Below are positions 1 to 10,700 of a stretch of DNA of 21,462 nt, in pieces. The position numbers were made by a program, and so were the translations under genes. Position 1 is the first letter of the stretch. The number at the start of each line of letters is the position of its first letter. The notes below the pieces were generated by a model. It was not told the DNA's origin, did no database searches, and saw only the letters and a list, made by a program, of their open reading frames with translations. The stretch is from Larix sibirica (Eukaryota; Streptophyta; Pinopsida; Pinales; Pinaceae). The DNA is taken from NCBI GenBank assembly GCA_004151065.3, contig NWUY0304279725.1, positions 1 through 21,462 on the forward strand. Reading direction: 5' to 3'.

Positions 1-33
1 CTTTCTGGTAAGGTCAATTCTTCGACAATGCTG

Positions 34-210
34 CTATTATATATGTCATTATGCGCGCTCTTTTCATCGATCGTACCATAATATCGTATACACGGAGAGA
101 TATCTCATTATATATGTAATTATGCCTTTCTTTTTTGTTGACATTCCTAAGTGGTCGCTTTCATATTTCTCTATATTATATATGTAATTACGCGCGCTCT
201 TTTCATCGAT
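34..210 (+). repeat. Three-copy interspersed 37-base repeat
   Basis: A motif made of TTATATATGT-ATTA followed by GCGCGCTCTTTTCATCGAT occurs at 34-71 and 174-210 with only two or three differences. A third copy at 106-138 keeps the AT-rich half and then diverges into a T-rich tract. The spacers of about 35 bases between copies are not obviously related to each other. No reading frame runs through the array. A local duplication of a short element fits best; a transcript-end or promoter role is possible because the AT-rich half resembles loose plant mitochondrial promoter sequence, but nothing shows it. Confidence 0.8.
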
Positions 211-2219
211 TGCTTCCAGTCACAACCGCCGCCATCCTGGGATATATCTATCTCTACCCACCCAATCTATTAGCTGGTAGTTGCGGTAGGTAAGGTAATA
301 ACCCCGCCCGATACAGTACTTAGTAGTGAAGGCGGTGATGGAAGATGGGGCAACAAAAAAACACCTTTAAGGAAACAAAATACGAGTAAAGCGTTGTCCC
401 CTGGGGTCCACCGGACGAAGGAAGATGATGTGTTGCAGGGAGGGGTTTTCAACGAATAGATCACTGCCTGGCCGGAGGAAGCGGCCAGACGTTGTTTCTC
501 CCTTCATAAAGCTAGCTCCCTCTATCCAAGCTCAACAAGGTTATATACGTATATAAAGCTGAGAGTTATGCCTGCTATCTGTCGGATTCCTTACCTACAA
601 TCTTATGCCGCTGTTTCCATCAATTGAATAAGAAAGCTAATAATTTCAGGATGTTCAAATGTTAACCCTTGCTATGTGTTTGTATTTTATCGCTATGTTA
701 CGAGGTGATAAATATCCTTTCCTTTTGGTCGAGTGGAACCATTGAACAACAAGGAAAGCCTCGCTAAATGCGGCTTGTTGGAGAAGAGAGAGAATATATG
801 AATAAGAAGAGAATAACTACCCTGGCGAGAGGCATTGATTGACTGACTGAATGGGTTGGGCATTGAAGAAAGGCAGCAAGGATTTCTATCAAAAGGAGGT
901 GGCGATTCCTATTAATAAAGGCAACTTTCCAAGTGCTTGCTGGTGGTCGGTCCACATCTTTCCCGTCGTTTAAGTTGCCCATTCCCTTCCATCTTCGTAC
1001 AGATAGATAGAGGTTTCATACACTCATGGGTCGCATCCGGGCTTTCTCATATAGTTAGAATAGGTCTCGCTTGAACTCTGAAGATCTTAGTGAGTGAAAG
1101 TACGATCCTGGTTAAAGTGCATTCTAAATTGAAACTTATGAGTGAGTGAAGCAATTCAATCAAGCCCAACTGGCCCAATAAAAGAATCTATATGTTGCTC
1201 TGGTCCCCATCTGAGATAGCCCAGCTTTTGCGAGGCAATAGAAAGCAAGCTTACTTAGGGTGCCTATCTCCCAGAAGAATACTTACTGGTGTACAGGCTG
1301 AGGAGTAGTCGCTCTTTGAAACACCTGTTACTATCAATCGAATAAATAAAGCTGTGATTATAAAGCTTAAGTGAAATCCAACCCTATCCAAAGGAAGCTT
1401 ACACAAACGAAAGCAACTAAGTTAATGAACTCTCTGAGGAAGGGAGAAAGGGATCTCTTTATCTATCGAAGGGTAACATTGAAAGACAGGGAGGGCGATT
1501 GGCTTGGCACCCTATTTGCAAAACCCCAGCTTTTAGTAAATATAAGATCAATAGGTATGGACGAGGTTGAACCATACTTGGATTAAAATGCTATTTGGGG
1601 TTGATTCGGTCGATTGGCTCTTTTCTTTGGGTAAGTAAGCCTAATCCTCCTCAACATCTGCCCGCTCAGCTCCACCAGGGTTTGAAACTGTGGAACGCTG
1701 GGTGCATTGGCTGGTTCGCTCGGTGAAAAGAGGAGGTATCTCTCGAAGAGATCAGTTCAAAGTATCATTTGAAATCAATTGCTAGCTTGGATTCACGCAT
1801 TTACCTACCCTGCCAGTTTTATCTCTGTCTCGACTTGTATATCCCGAAGGCCTCCATCATCCGTCCGCTGGCCATGCAGTTCTCTATTTGTTAAAAACCC
1901 TGCTGCCACATGCAACGTGTATGATTCCCTCCTTGTCCGATGGTCTGCCTTCCCCAAACACTATTTTCTTTTTGTTTAAAACGCGCGTTTCAGAAGTATG
2001 TTCCAGTCGACCATAACTATTTCCGGAACTCCTAACGCACACACCCAACCGCTCACCCAATAAATCCATCCCCATGAATGAACGAAAACACAACCAAGAC
2101 CGGCAGGCCGTAGATAAAATAAAACAATAAAGAAAGGACAACAGGCCAACAGATAGGAAAGGAGACACTGCGAAAAAACGATAGCGAGAGCTTAGTTGAG
2201 CTGTTCCTCCCACTCTTGT
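211..2219. other. No recognisable gene
   Basis: Both strands were read. The open frames here are short (at most 109 codons), start mostly at GTG or TTG, and match no family I recognise. The least unlikely is a 71-codon basic frame at 1371-1586 (+) with a GTG start and no visible domain. The stretch at 1851-1885 is shared in diverged form with 7924-7972. I see no tRNA cloverleaf, intron domain or plastid-like segment. Confidence 0.6.
541..556. repeat. Perfect 16-base palindrome
   Basis: TTATATACGTATATAA reads identically on both strands. It is AT-rich and would form only a weak cruciform. It is followed by AGCTGAGAG with no T tract, so it does not look like a terminator. It stands alone in gene-free DNA. 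Confidence 0.85.
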
Positions 2220-2330
2220 TAGTTGAGGTCCCTGATCAGATTAGGGCGGCTAACTCCCTTATTAGTTGAGGGAGTGAGGGAGGGCGGGATTGAACTCGCT
2301 TTTACGGATGGCTTTACCATTGTTCCCCGG

Positions 2331-2348
2331 ATTGCTCGATCGAGCAAT
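2331..2348. repeat. Perfect 18-base palindrome
   Basis: ATTGCTCGATCGAGCAAT is an exact palindrome centred on CGATCG, with no unpaired centre. Perfect palindromes of this length are unlikely by chance in a few kilobases. It resembles a dimeric protein-binding site or a fused terminal inverted repeat, but no neighbouring gene or second copy in the window supports either reading. Confidence 0.85.
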
Positions 2349-2783
2349 AGATTGAGTTTTTGGAGGTTTTTATGGCGCTATTTACCAGTTTTAACCCAAT
2401 TATTTATGCCAAGATTACTTCTTGGTAACCAGATTGATTGATGGATCAAGTTATTAATGGCAAGCTTACCCACCCGGTGCTAACCAGATTTATAAAGCGA
2501 TTTCTTTCTTTCTTTAGTTATGTGATGGCGGGGTGACCCATTGATAACCTGGGCGATTGATCGCTTTATTCACTCATGCCGGGAGTTACCATTTAGACCC
2601 GGGTCGATTTTGTTATTTATTGCTGGCCGGGATGATGCTGGTGGGGACTTTGATTGCGGGCTTTTGTTACTCGGATAGCCGGCTTGCGTTACTCCGATGG
2701 CGGGATGCAATTGAACAGTCACCCGGACGGACGATCGAGGCATGAATGGAGCGATGAATCGAAAGAGAGAACCATGTAGGGAC

Positions 2784-2890
2784 CGATGGAGGGTTTTCAA
2801 CTTCTTACCCGGATGGAGGTATTGACCAGTCTTACCCCGATGGCGGTATTTTACATTACCGGATGGCTTTTTCAACCACCCTTCTTACAA
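2784..2890 (+). repeat. Degenerate minisatellite, about 4 units
   Basis: Four units of about 24-30 bases follow one another, each opening with CGATGG or GGATGG and closing with TTACC or TTAC (2784-2809, 2810-2836, 2837-2860, 2861-2890). Related CCGATGGCGGGA wording also occurs at about 2692-2706. Units share a common pattern but differ at many positions, so this is an old array. No frame stays open across it in a way that suggests a protein repeat. Confidence 0.6.
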
Positions 2891-3060
2891 ACTCAGCACA
2901 ATAACCCAAGTGACAGGCCAAGCGAAGGAAGGCCAGTTATCGATGGGAAGGAAAGTAAAACATCGCCACCAGTGGGAGGAAAGACGGAGGTGGGGGGTGG
3001 CACAGCAACAGTGGGGAATTAAGCTGGCTGAAAGGATTGAATGCGGGGTAGATCGGAAGG

Positions 3061-3257
3061 GATGGAATGCCAAGTACGAGTGGGGGCTGAACCTGGAGGT
3101 GCGGGGAGCAGCGAATTGACTCAGGGGGAAATGCGATGGAATGCCAAGTGCGGTTGGAGATGAACCCATTAAGGCCCAGTGTGGTTGGAGCTAGAAACAG
3201 GAAGGACCAGTGCGGTGTGAACCCATGAAGACCAAGTGCGGTGGGAGCTTAAGCTGG
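3061..3257 (+). repeat. Degenerate tandem array with AAGTGCGGTTGGAG core
   Basis: About five units share the core CCAAGTGCGGTTGGAG followed by loose TGAACCCAT: 3061-3106, 3135-3167, 3171-3198, 3202-3226 and 3227-3257. Two of them share the longer lead-in GATGGAATGCCAAGT. Spacing varies from about 25 to 70 bases. The array is G-rich on the plus strand. It looks like a minisatellite that grew by slippage or unequal exchange and then diverged; it has no coding signature. Confidence 0.7.
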
Positions 3258-5678
3258 AGAGAGGTCACTTTCAAGCAAGTGGGGTGGGGCCCCTGCCGCC
3301 TATCTTAGTCCAACTTACCTGGATTGTTTAATGCCTGCTTACTTACGCTCCCTTGCATTCCCTGGATTTAGGGTTTTTCTACCTGGATGTTTCTATAATG
3401 TTACCTCGGATGGCAGCAAAGCCCTTCATACAGTACTTACACGCTCTGACTGACAAAGCGCTGGGATAGGAGAGCCGGAGGTTGGGGCTTGTAGAGGGCT
3501 GGGCTTTATTTGCCTGGGCGTCCTTGGCCTTTTTCGGCCTTATTGATGGCTGGAAGGCATAGCAGCATTGCAGGCACAATAGTTGAGTAACCAACCAGGT
3601 TGTTGCCCAGTCTCATAGGGTAGGAACTTGATTCTTCGCCGACGCTAGAGCAGAGAGATTGTTCACAGCCCCAGATAGCTTGGCTGACAAAAGATTCGCC
3701 GAGCAGTATTTCAGCCGGTCATCCCATTATGTTATCCCAACGGATGGGATGGGATTGTCAGGTACCAAGTTAGGCCGATAGTTTATATATATTTAAGGAT
3801 TACTACTTCAGAGTGATGATGGATGGCTTGCTCTGTTTACCTCCCCATTATATAACTCCTTCCCCATGATCGAGAGCACTTGCCCCAAGAAAGGTACTAC
3901 CACTATATCGCTTCCATACTCCAAATAAATAAAAAACAGGGCATTCTCCGTTAGACCTAGCGGAATAAATAGCCTGTACAGTTAGGGACGGGAGTCGATA
4001 GAAAGGTAAACGGCTTTACCAACCTACCATGATCTTCAACGGAGGCCGAACAACGAATAGATTAAGATTAAGCTATTGGCTTCTCAACCTTATTTCATTT
4101 TATAGGCTTTTCATCAGCATAAATCCTATCGGAGTTTTAGGAGGGAATATAAGCTCATGAGCTGTGGTCTATCATAAACTGATGCGAATACTTAATATTT
4201 CCGACCGACTTTATATTCAGCAAGTTAGAAAAAGCAAGCCCCGGTGATTAGACCGGCCATCCAGCCAACGATAACAGCTAACCAGTCAGCGAGCATAAAT
4301 TCAAGGGTGATTCATCCAGCCTCGGGTTAAACCATAGACAGACCCTAGCGATCGTAGTACCCACCATGATGAATATGCATCAAATTTTGATATACGTAGA
4401 TATATTGACCTATTTAGGATTACTACAACAGTGTGGATATATAAATCATTCAACATAAGCCTAGAACTAAAAGCTCAACAAGTCCACTAAGATAACCCAG
4501 TCCGCCAAGTACGCCAGATGAGAAAAGAGATTATTCCCCTTAAATCCATACCCCTTATAAAAAGAGTTACCCCATGCCCTGGTAAGGTACTATATGTGCA
4601 AGGGACAAGGCTATGTGAGTTATATCATCGCACCCATTTAACCCATTGCAGCCAAGTACAACAAAACCTACGTCAATAGATAGACCAGACCTCAGGGAAG
4701 AGGTAGAATAGATAGATAGAGCCATTAGGGTCAGGGAGATTGAGCCCTTAAGAGAAAAGAGTTGAGCCGTTAACCATAAGTATAGAGCTAACAGTCTGCC
4801 AAGTCAGGAACCCGCCAAGGAGACACCAAGGAAGGACACTAAGTGAAGTTACACCAAGTTAGTTAGTTAACCCACCATACGCTAGCTAGAGAGTTCGACT
4901 ATGCAATTGGCAAGGAAGGAGAGGGTAGGTGGTAGCTGTCTGTTTTGATCCAAGTGATTTATATATATTGATTTACTTTATTGATTGCCAACAGATGCAA
5001 GAGGGCTGGCCCAACGGACAGACAAATGATAACTAGCCAGTAGTCGCCAGGAGTCCTAGCCCATTGCCATACCTCGACCCAATACCTCGATCTATACGGG
5101 CACTTGCTAATGTTCTGACCTGGGCTAGATGGAGGGAATGAAGATGCATTACATACGTTAATTAACAAGAGGTTCATACAAAATTGAAAAAGAGCCCCCC
5201 CACATAGTTTACATAGCCACCTAGCATAGCCTACAAATACACAAGGATAGATAGACAGCCATAGCTGCCAGACATAGCCTCACCCGACAAGACAGAAAGA
5301 GAAATCTACCTTCGAACCTAGAACCTTGACACTCGAACTCAATTACCGCTAGGGAACAATAGTTCCTACCTGGGATGGATGGAAGAAGGAATAAGGAGGT
5401 CATCGCCAATAAGAACAGTCATTCCCAACCAGTCATTGAAAGGGGGTCTCCGATAGCACAAACATGCCAACCGGCGGTCACCGACCATTGGCAAGGGCAG
5501 GGCATATAAGGAAACCACCTATGCAATGGCAAATAATGTGCCATACAACCTCTCTATGGGTTAATTTGCGAAAAAAAGAAAGAAATAAAAAAGAAAAACT
5601 CAGAGTGGGATTAGGCATGGGCATCGTGGTGTGTGTGATCGAGTTGGTGAACATTAATGAGGTTTGGGAAAATGGGTT
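3258..5678. other. No recognisable gene
   Basis: Only short frames occur, none with a recognisable product. Minor features are TAGATAGATAGA runs near 4711-4722 and 5247-5255, a C tract near 5196-5203, and repetitive CCAAG/CCAGT wording around 4790-4870. The translation of 5464-5724 (+) is low in information and crosses an A-rich stretch at about 5573-5598. I see no tRNA, rRNA or intron motif. Confidence 0.55.
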
Positions 5679-6032
5679 CTATGTGGCTCTAGGAGTTCCT
5701 GATAAAGGAACACTTAACACATGAGGTGTATACACCGAGGGACCAGTGCTACCACTCGTAGTTGTTAGATATATACACCCCCCAGGTGCTTCCTGTGAAC
5801 TAGGAGTAGTAGAGGCTAGACCTCCTGGGCTAGTTGGATGGTTAACATCAAACATATTAACTGTATTGTGAAATCCAACCATGGGATCGACTGACGAATA
5901 ACTCCTGACTTTAACTAAGATAGGATCGTGATAGTAAGTCAAATAAGGAATAATAGCAGGAGGTTTACTTTTTTGAGGATCTTTACCTCGATGGGGTTGG
6001 TTGTGTCTTAAATACTTTAAGGTATGACCCAA
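5679..6032 (-). CDS. Unassigned 117-codon open reading frame, doubtful
   Basis: This is the longest open frame in the window. It starts at TTG; the frame is open only two codons further upstream, so no ATG start is available. The predicted product is rich in Pro, Ser, Thr and Gly, has no clear membrane segment or signal peptide, and matches no family I can name. Its C-terminal half contains a Pro-Gly-Gly-Leu/Ser-Thr-Pro-rich stretch that could come from the disordered part of a retrotransposon gag, but that is a guess. No upstream gene or promoter supports expression. Chance open frame or relic of a mobile element are both more likely than a working gene. Confidence 0.12.
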   Translation of the reverse strand: MGHTLKYLRHNQPHRGKDPQKSKPPAIIPYLTYYHDPILVKVRSYSSVDPMVGFHNTVNMFDVNHPTSPGGLASTTPSSQEAPGGCIYLTTTSGSTGPSVYTPHVLSVPLSGTPRAT

Positions 6033-6038
6033 TGTCTC

Positions 6039-7985
6039 CTAGTTGGTGGGGCCTCAATTTAAGGTGAGGACCCCCGTATACGCCTTGAATGACGAACTGA
6101 TTAGTCATAAATGATTACTAATGATGATAGAACCAATTTGACCCACTAACTCAATGTATGGCCAACTAAGTACCATTCAACAAATTAAACATCCCTAGAT
6201 CAAAGCTACAAGCAACAAAAATAAAAAACTATTCTTCCAAATAATAATAGGTAAAGGTTATGAACTCCAATTCCTCGTATTCTGTGAAGAGCCCAAGAAG
6301 GAAGAATAAGTTACAGTAACCCTATCGTAGCGATCACTCTAGGTGCGAGTACCCTCAATGAGGACAGGTCTCCTACTAGAGAGCCGATGCAGATGTTATG
6401 TGTTTTATTTAGGTATCGCAAGTATTCCCCCCCCCCTTTCTGAAGCTTCATCAGTCCAGACTAATGGGTCTCCCGAGTTGGCTGGCCGGTAAATAATAAG
6501 CGAACGGAAAAAGGGGACTTATAAGTATCCCGAAAAGAGCGTGAACACCACTGGCACATCTTACAAAAGAGGCAAACCCTTCATTCAATGGCTATATAAA
6601 TATTAGACCCTATGGTTTATACCCTGTTATTTAAGAGAGTCAACTACCCCAGTTCAGATAGTATATTTATTCATATATATATATAAGCTACCACTGGTTA
6701 TAGAGCCCTGGTTTAAGGCCCCGTTAAAATAGACCTGGTTTTTTTAAGGAGCCCTAAAAAAGTAGACCCGTTGAAAGAGCCCTAAGGAGGAGCACTTCTA
6801 GGAGGTTTCATTGAGGATAATAGGTTCCATGATTGATGATGTTTTTGTTGATGTTACTAAATGATGGAGGGAGGTGCGAGATGAGTAGGTGCGAAGGTTG
6901 GTACTATTAATTGCTATCGCTTGCCTGACGTGGAATGATCGCAAACGCTTTCCCCTGGTGGAGGAATGAGGAGAGGAGCCTAGTTAAAATAGCCTGGTTG
7001 GAATGAGCTTGGTTACACAAATTAGGTTACTCAATACAATTATATATGATAGATTATATCTATGATGGATGATTTCGGTAAATATTCCCGGCGTAGGACT
7101 CATGCATCCAGCTCAATCAATAAATAAATCCGTCCCACCCGTGCGCCTAGCGGCCCGACCCGTCCATCAATAAATCATCTGTGGTATTTTTTGGGGGGGC
7201 GTTCACAAAAGGAGGTTTACAGGTTCCTGTCTTCTGGCGGCTGAAGGTGGACTTGGCATGTCTGGTGGGGTGAGTCAAAAGGTTCCAAGGTTACAGGTAG
7301 TTGAAAATAAAAAGGTGCAATCAAAAATAGTGAACGATGGGAGAATTGGGTGGGCTTTTAGTAGGTGCTAGGCTAAAGGCTAAAGGTTAGAGGTGGGAGG
7401 CTTGGTTTGTGATCTAGGCTGAAGGCTTATGGGGTAACATGGCAAATGGCTTATAATGAATGTTCGTTTAGCTCCAGTGTGTTCGTGTCTCTGGTATGGA
7501 CTAATAAGCTCCTCCTTATCCTCCTCTTACTCCCCATAAAGAATTGGTGCTCTTTTTCGGCGAAGCATTATCATAAATAATCTCAAAACTAAATAGTTGC
7601 TCTTGTTGATATAAGCGTTAAGAAGAAGCCATGGTCTTCGTGGTTTGGTCGATGCCAAGGTATTATTTATTGGAGGTATATATTGAGTCAATCGGTATAG
7701 GAGCAATTTGGTTTCAAATTTGATTAAATTTTAGTAAACACAAAGTTGCATGAACGTATATAACGCAATGTGTGATCAGCGCCTAGCTGGTATGGTTATT
7801 GTAGTTGTTGTAGCTCTGGTTCTCCATGTAGGTTTTGTTGGAGTAAGCTCGTAAGCAACCGATAAAGAGCAGGTTCCACTGTTGGGCATAAGGTTATCCT
7901 GTGGTTCTTTCGGTTCACTACCACCTCCTTCCGTCCGCTGGTGATGATGCTTCACTGGTTATGCAGTTTCATGATTATGTAAATT
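6039..7985. other. No recognisable gene; homopolymer runs and short repeats
   Basis: No frame of 60 codons or more is present on either strand. A C10 tract lies at about 6427-6436 and a G7 tract near 7193-7199. Around 6705-6797 the phrase GAGCCCT recurs three times with TAGACC twice, and a weaker copy (GAGCCTAGTTAAAATAG) sits near 6976. From about 6800 the plus strand becomes G- and T-rich. At 7371-7386 GGCTAAA is repeated twice in tandem. 7924-7972 is a diverged copy of 1851-1885. Confidence 0.5.
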
Positions 7986-7989
7986 ATAC

Positions 7990-8014
7990 GAACTTATCCT
8001 GGAAATAAGGCTGG

Positions 8015-8046
<32 letters not shown>

Positions 8047-8397
8047 TTGGTTCAACTTATGATGGAAATGAGGAGGCTGGTTCAACTTCTGATGCTCCTT
8101 CAACCGCTTCTGGTTATGTTGTTCCTTCAACTGCAGATGGAAATGCTCCTGGGAATGGGAAAGCCAGTTAAACTGCTTCTGATGGGGATGATGATGATGA
8201 AACTAGTGCTGATAGAACTCTCTGGGAACTTATGCTGGAACTGAGGCTGGTAAGGCTTATTCAATTTATGTTGGTTCAATTGGTGTTGCTGTTGTTGCTA
8301 TAAATGATGAGGAGGCTGGTTCAACTGGGTGGGAATACTTGGCTGCTGAGCCTGGCTCATATGGTTCTAATGAAGCTGGGAATGTGCTTTTATAAAT
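7990..8397 (+). pseudogene. Low-complexity Gly/Asn/Ser/Thr/Ala-coding repeat block, broken
   Basis: Read from about 7999, one frame encodes GNKAG, a run of about ten Asn from the AAT microsatellite, then repeated GST, GNE, EAGST, SDAPST and DGNAPGNG words. It is stopped by TAA near 8168, resumes with an Asp run, and needs a frame change near 8222 to continue as GTYAGTEAG through EEAGST to GSNEAGNVLL and a stop near 8393. The repeated words sit in one codon phase (GGT TCA ACT, GGA AAT GAG, GAG GCT), so either a low-complexity protein repeat or a triplet-based DNA repeat grew here. I recognise no family. It is not open from end to end and is unlikely to be expressed as one protein. Confidence 0.45.
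8016..8045 (+). repeat. (AAT)10 microsatellite
   Basis: Ten uninterrupted AAT triplets lie inside the low-complexity block and are in phase with its Gly/Asn/Ser codons. A shorter ATT run near 8430-8437 sits at the matching place of the inverted copy, which suggests that the triplet run predates the inversion and then expanded on one side only. Confidence 0.95.
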
Positions 8398-8412
8398 AAT
8401 CCCTCAACTGCT

Positions 8413-8600
8413 ATGAATGAAACCGACATCATTATTATTCCCGTAGCACAACCAGCATCAAAACTAGCATTCCCAGGATCATTCCCATCATCAGTTGAAA
8501 AAGGTTATCATACACAGTCATTCCCAGCAGTTGAAACGGTCATTCAGAAACGGGAGTTTTCCAATCATAAATTGAACTGGCATCATTCCCATAGCGCTAT
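8413..8600 (-). repeat. Inverted, diverged copy of the 8.0-8.4 kb low-complexity block
   Basis: On the minus strand this segment reads with the same vocabulary as the plus strand of 7990-8397: GGGAATGATGCCAGTTCA, TCAACTGATGATGGGAATG, GATCCTGGGAATGCTAG, TTTGATGCTGG, then a short AAT run. Translated it gives GNDASS, STDDGNDPGNASFDAG in the corresponding phase, with stops and frame changes between blocks. The two blocks therefore face each other around about 8400. The similarity is at repeat-family level; I cannot align the arms base for base. Confidence 0.5.
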
Positions 8601-10509
8601 GGCTATTCCCTCCCCAAAGGCGACCAGTCAAAATAGAAGCGTAAGAGAAACAAGGTTCCGCTATTAGTCCCACCAGGTAAAGGTGGGTCTGGGACCAAAT
8701 TCACTTCTGCTTCAACAGGGCTGGTCGAAGGCCAATCGCTCAATCAACTCACTCACACGTGGTTCGACCAAGATCAAGGTTCAGTGCCAAAGCAACCCTA
8801 TCATTTGACTCCCTCCTCCTATTCTTTCCTAAGTGGCCTCGTTGGATCCTGTCCTGAAACACGCATGCAGCATATATAAAGCTCAGCGTTATTAACAAAC
8901 TTGTGTCTCTCTCGCTAAACCGCCCACAGGTTCGTTCGCCGTTATTGATCAAAAGTTTCTTATAAACGATTTATTTATCACAGGTTGTTATTTATTTTGA
9001 ACCCCCGGCGGCATCATGGGAGCAATCAATGTTTGTCCATAGTTTTAAGCCATACTGACTCGGTTTGGTCCTGACTCCTAAGCTAACCGGACCGTCGTAC
9101 TTCTGATCGGCCGGCCTTAACTGTAACCGTTAACAGCGCCCTTATGACCGGTAGCAGCCCTGACCTGACTGGGTAAGACCGTTCGTTCCCAGCAAATAGA
9201 AGACCATCTTATCAGTGTTCTGGCTTGTTTTGTGAAGTGAGATATTGTGAGTGCTTGGCAAAAGACTGGTTATCCAATAGAAATGCCCCCACCCAATAAA
9301 TACTTAGATGAATTGGGTCTGTTGAACGGGTCCTTCTCTTATCCTCCCTCTCGGCCAGTGACGTGGGCCTCCTCACCCTCCTATCCTCGGGCGAGCCTAT
9401 CTCCTCACTCGGTTCTGTTGAAAGGGTTACAACGGGTTTGAACGGGTATCCGTTGATGGGAGATTTATCCTCAAGGCTGGTTATGTGAGCCTTCTCCTCT
9501 GTCGGGTATGGAAACCAGGGGTGGGTACTTTATTGTTTTGGGTTTCTCTGTATGGCAATGACTGGCTATGACTGGCTATGACTGGCTATGATCAGCTCTG
9601 ATTGGTGATCTTCTGGCTCTGGACCTTCTGACAATGTCTGGCTATCGTCAATGACTCCTAGCAAATACTGGTGCTAATGGGCTCTGAATGAGATCCTCAA
9701 ATGTGGAATCATTATATGTAACGCATCATCATAGCATCCTCCATTCGATCGAGGTAGTAACGCGTGTTTGGTAGCGGGTAGAGTTTGAGGTTATAGGGTC
9801 GAGGGTGGGCTATGGTTCCTCCGTAGAGGGTCGAGTTCTCTTAGTGAAAAGCCAAAGCTGTGCAAAATACGGGGAAAATGAAAAAGGTTAATCTGATATC
9901 CGCGTAACTAAGCTGTTTACTGATTATATACTAGTTAGTGCCATTGTCTACTGTATTAACCCTGTACTGCTAACTATTAACTAGTATTAAGCGAAATCTA
10001 TGTATTAACCAGGTATTAAGCTGTATAATAAGTAGTTGCCTCTTGGAAGACCATTGAGCAAAGCGAGCCACCTCGAGCCTTGTATAAGTGAGACCTGTTG
10101 GGCTAGCAGAACAGAAGAGAAGAAACCACACCTGCATAAGTGCTTTCGAGCAGACCAGCAGCACCACAAGGAGAGCCGGATTGCCCTTATTTTGTATAAA
10201 GGACCCTCAATTTAGTATATTTATCCTCTATTTTTGTAGTTATTTCGCGGGATCTGGTACGGTACACAAGTTACGCTTCCCCACATTTTGCCTGATCTTC
10301 CTGCGAAGCGCCATCAAAGTCCAAGGTAGATAATTTTTTATAATTTCTTATTTAATAAGGCAGACCCCTGCGAGGCTGTCAATTCAGGAGTCGTGAGTTG
10401 GCCTGAAAGATAGCGATGTTACGAGCGAGCCATACTCCCCATCCTATGATTAAAGGGAGTGCTTTGAATGGTCGGGATGTTAGATTGGATAGCCACACTT
10501 GAAGCGCAT
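8601..10509. other. No recognisable gene
   Basis: Small frames (for example 9247-9441 and 10088-10333 on the plus strand) lack credible starts, motifs or context. The base composition is mixed and CpG is not rare. A GC-rich FseI-type palindrome GGCCGGCC lies near 9109-9116. A GGGCGAGCCTATCTCC phrase near 9388 and a GCGAGCCATACTCCCC phrase near 10,426 loosely resemble the short insertion inside the copia fragment at 20.5 kb. No tRNA or rRNA piece was seen. Confidence 0.5.
9561..9590 (+). repeat. Three perfect tandem copies of ACTGGCTATG
   Basis: Three exact 10-base units follow one another, preceded by a partial unit (GGCAATG) and followed by diverged CTGGCT words to about 9645. Exact identity suggests recent slippage. 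Confidence 0.9.
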
Positions 10510-10700
10510 TCTCCACATTTGTACTCTGCCACTTGCAGCCCAAAACCAAAAAACTAGAAGTCTTCTTATTATACTTGCATCTTACTTGCCTTACTATATT
10601 CTAGTGGGGCCTTGGCCTTTAGCTCCACACTATAATTTAGCATATTTAATCATTTACATAGCCAATTAATACAATCCGGGGATTTCAATGGGGTATTACA
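10510..10700 (-). repeat. Partial 3' LTR
   Basis: The LTR begins at 10,700 on the minus strand with TGTAATACCCC, a start common in plant Ty3/gypsy LTRs. I follow it for about 190 bases, after which the sequence changes character. No second LTR copy, closing CA end or target-site duplication is visible in the window, so the LTR is either truncated near 10,510 or continues unrecognised toward about 10,080. Confidence 0.6.

Noticed and set aside
34-210. The repeat array as a CRISPR.
   Set aside because: Only two full copies, no third exact repeat, and no associated genes in the window.
1884-2213. A 109-codon minus-strand frame with a hydrophobic start region.
   Set aside because: It begins at GTG, matches no family, overlaps another frame and contains low-information sequence; chance is the simplest explanation.
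2281-2310. GGGCGGGATTGAACTCGC resembles a minus-strand tRNA T-arm.
   Set aside because: The flanks do not pair as a 5-base T stem and no anticodon or acceptor stem is found upstream.
2557-2745. A 62-codon frame with one possible membrane segment.
   Set aside because: It starts at TTG, runs into the degenerate minisatellite and has no supporting context.
8047-8244. A Leu/Met-rich 65-codon frame.
   Set aside because: It is the out-of-phase shadow of the Gly/Asn/Ser/Thr repeat frame.
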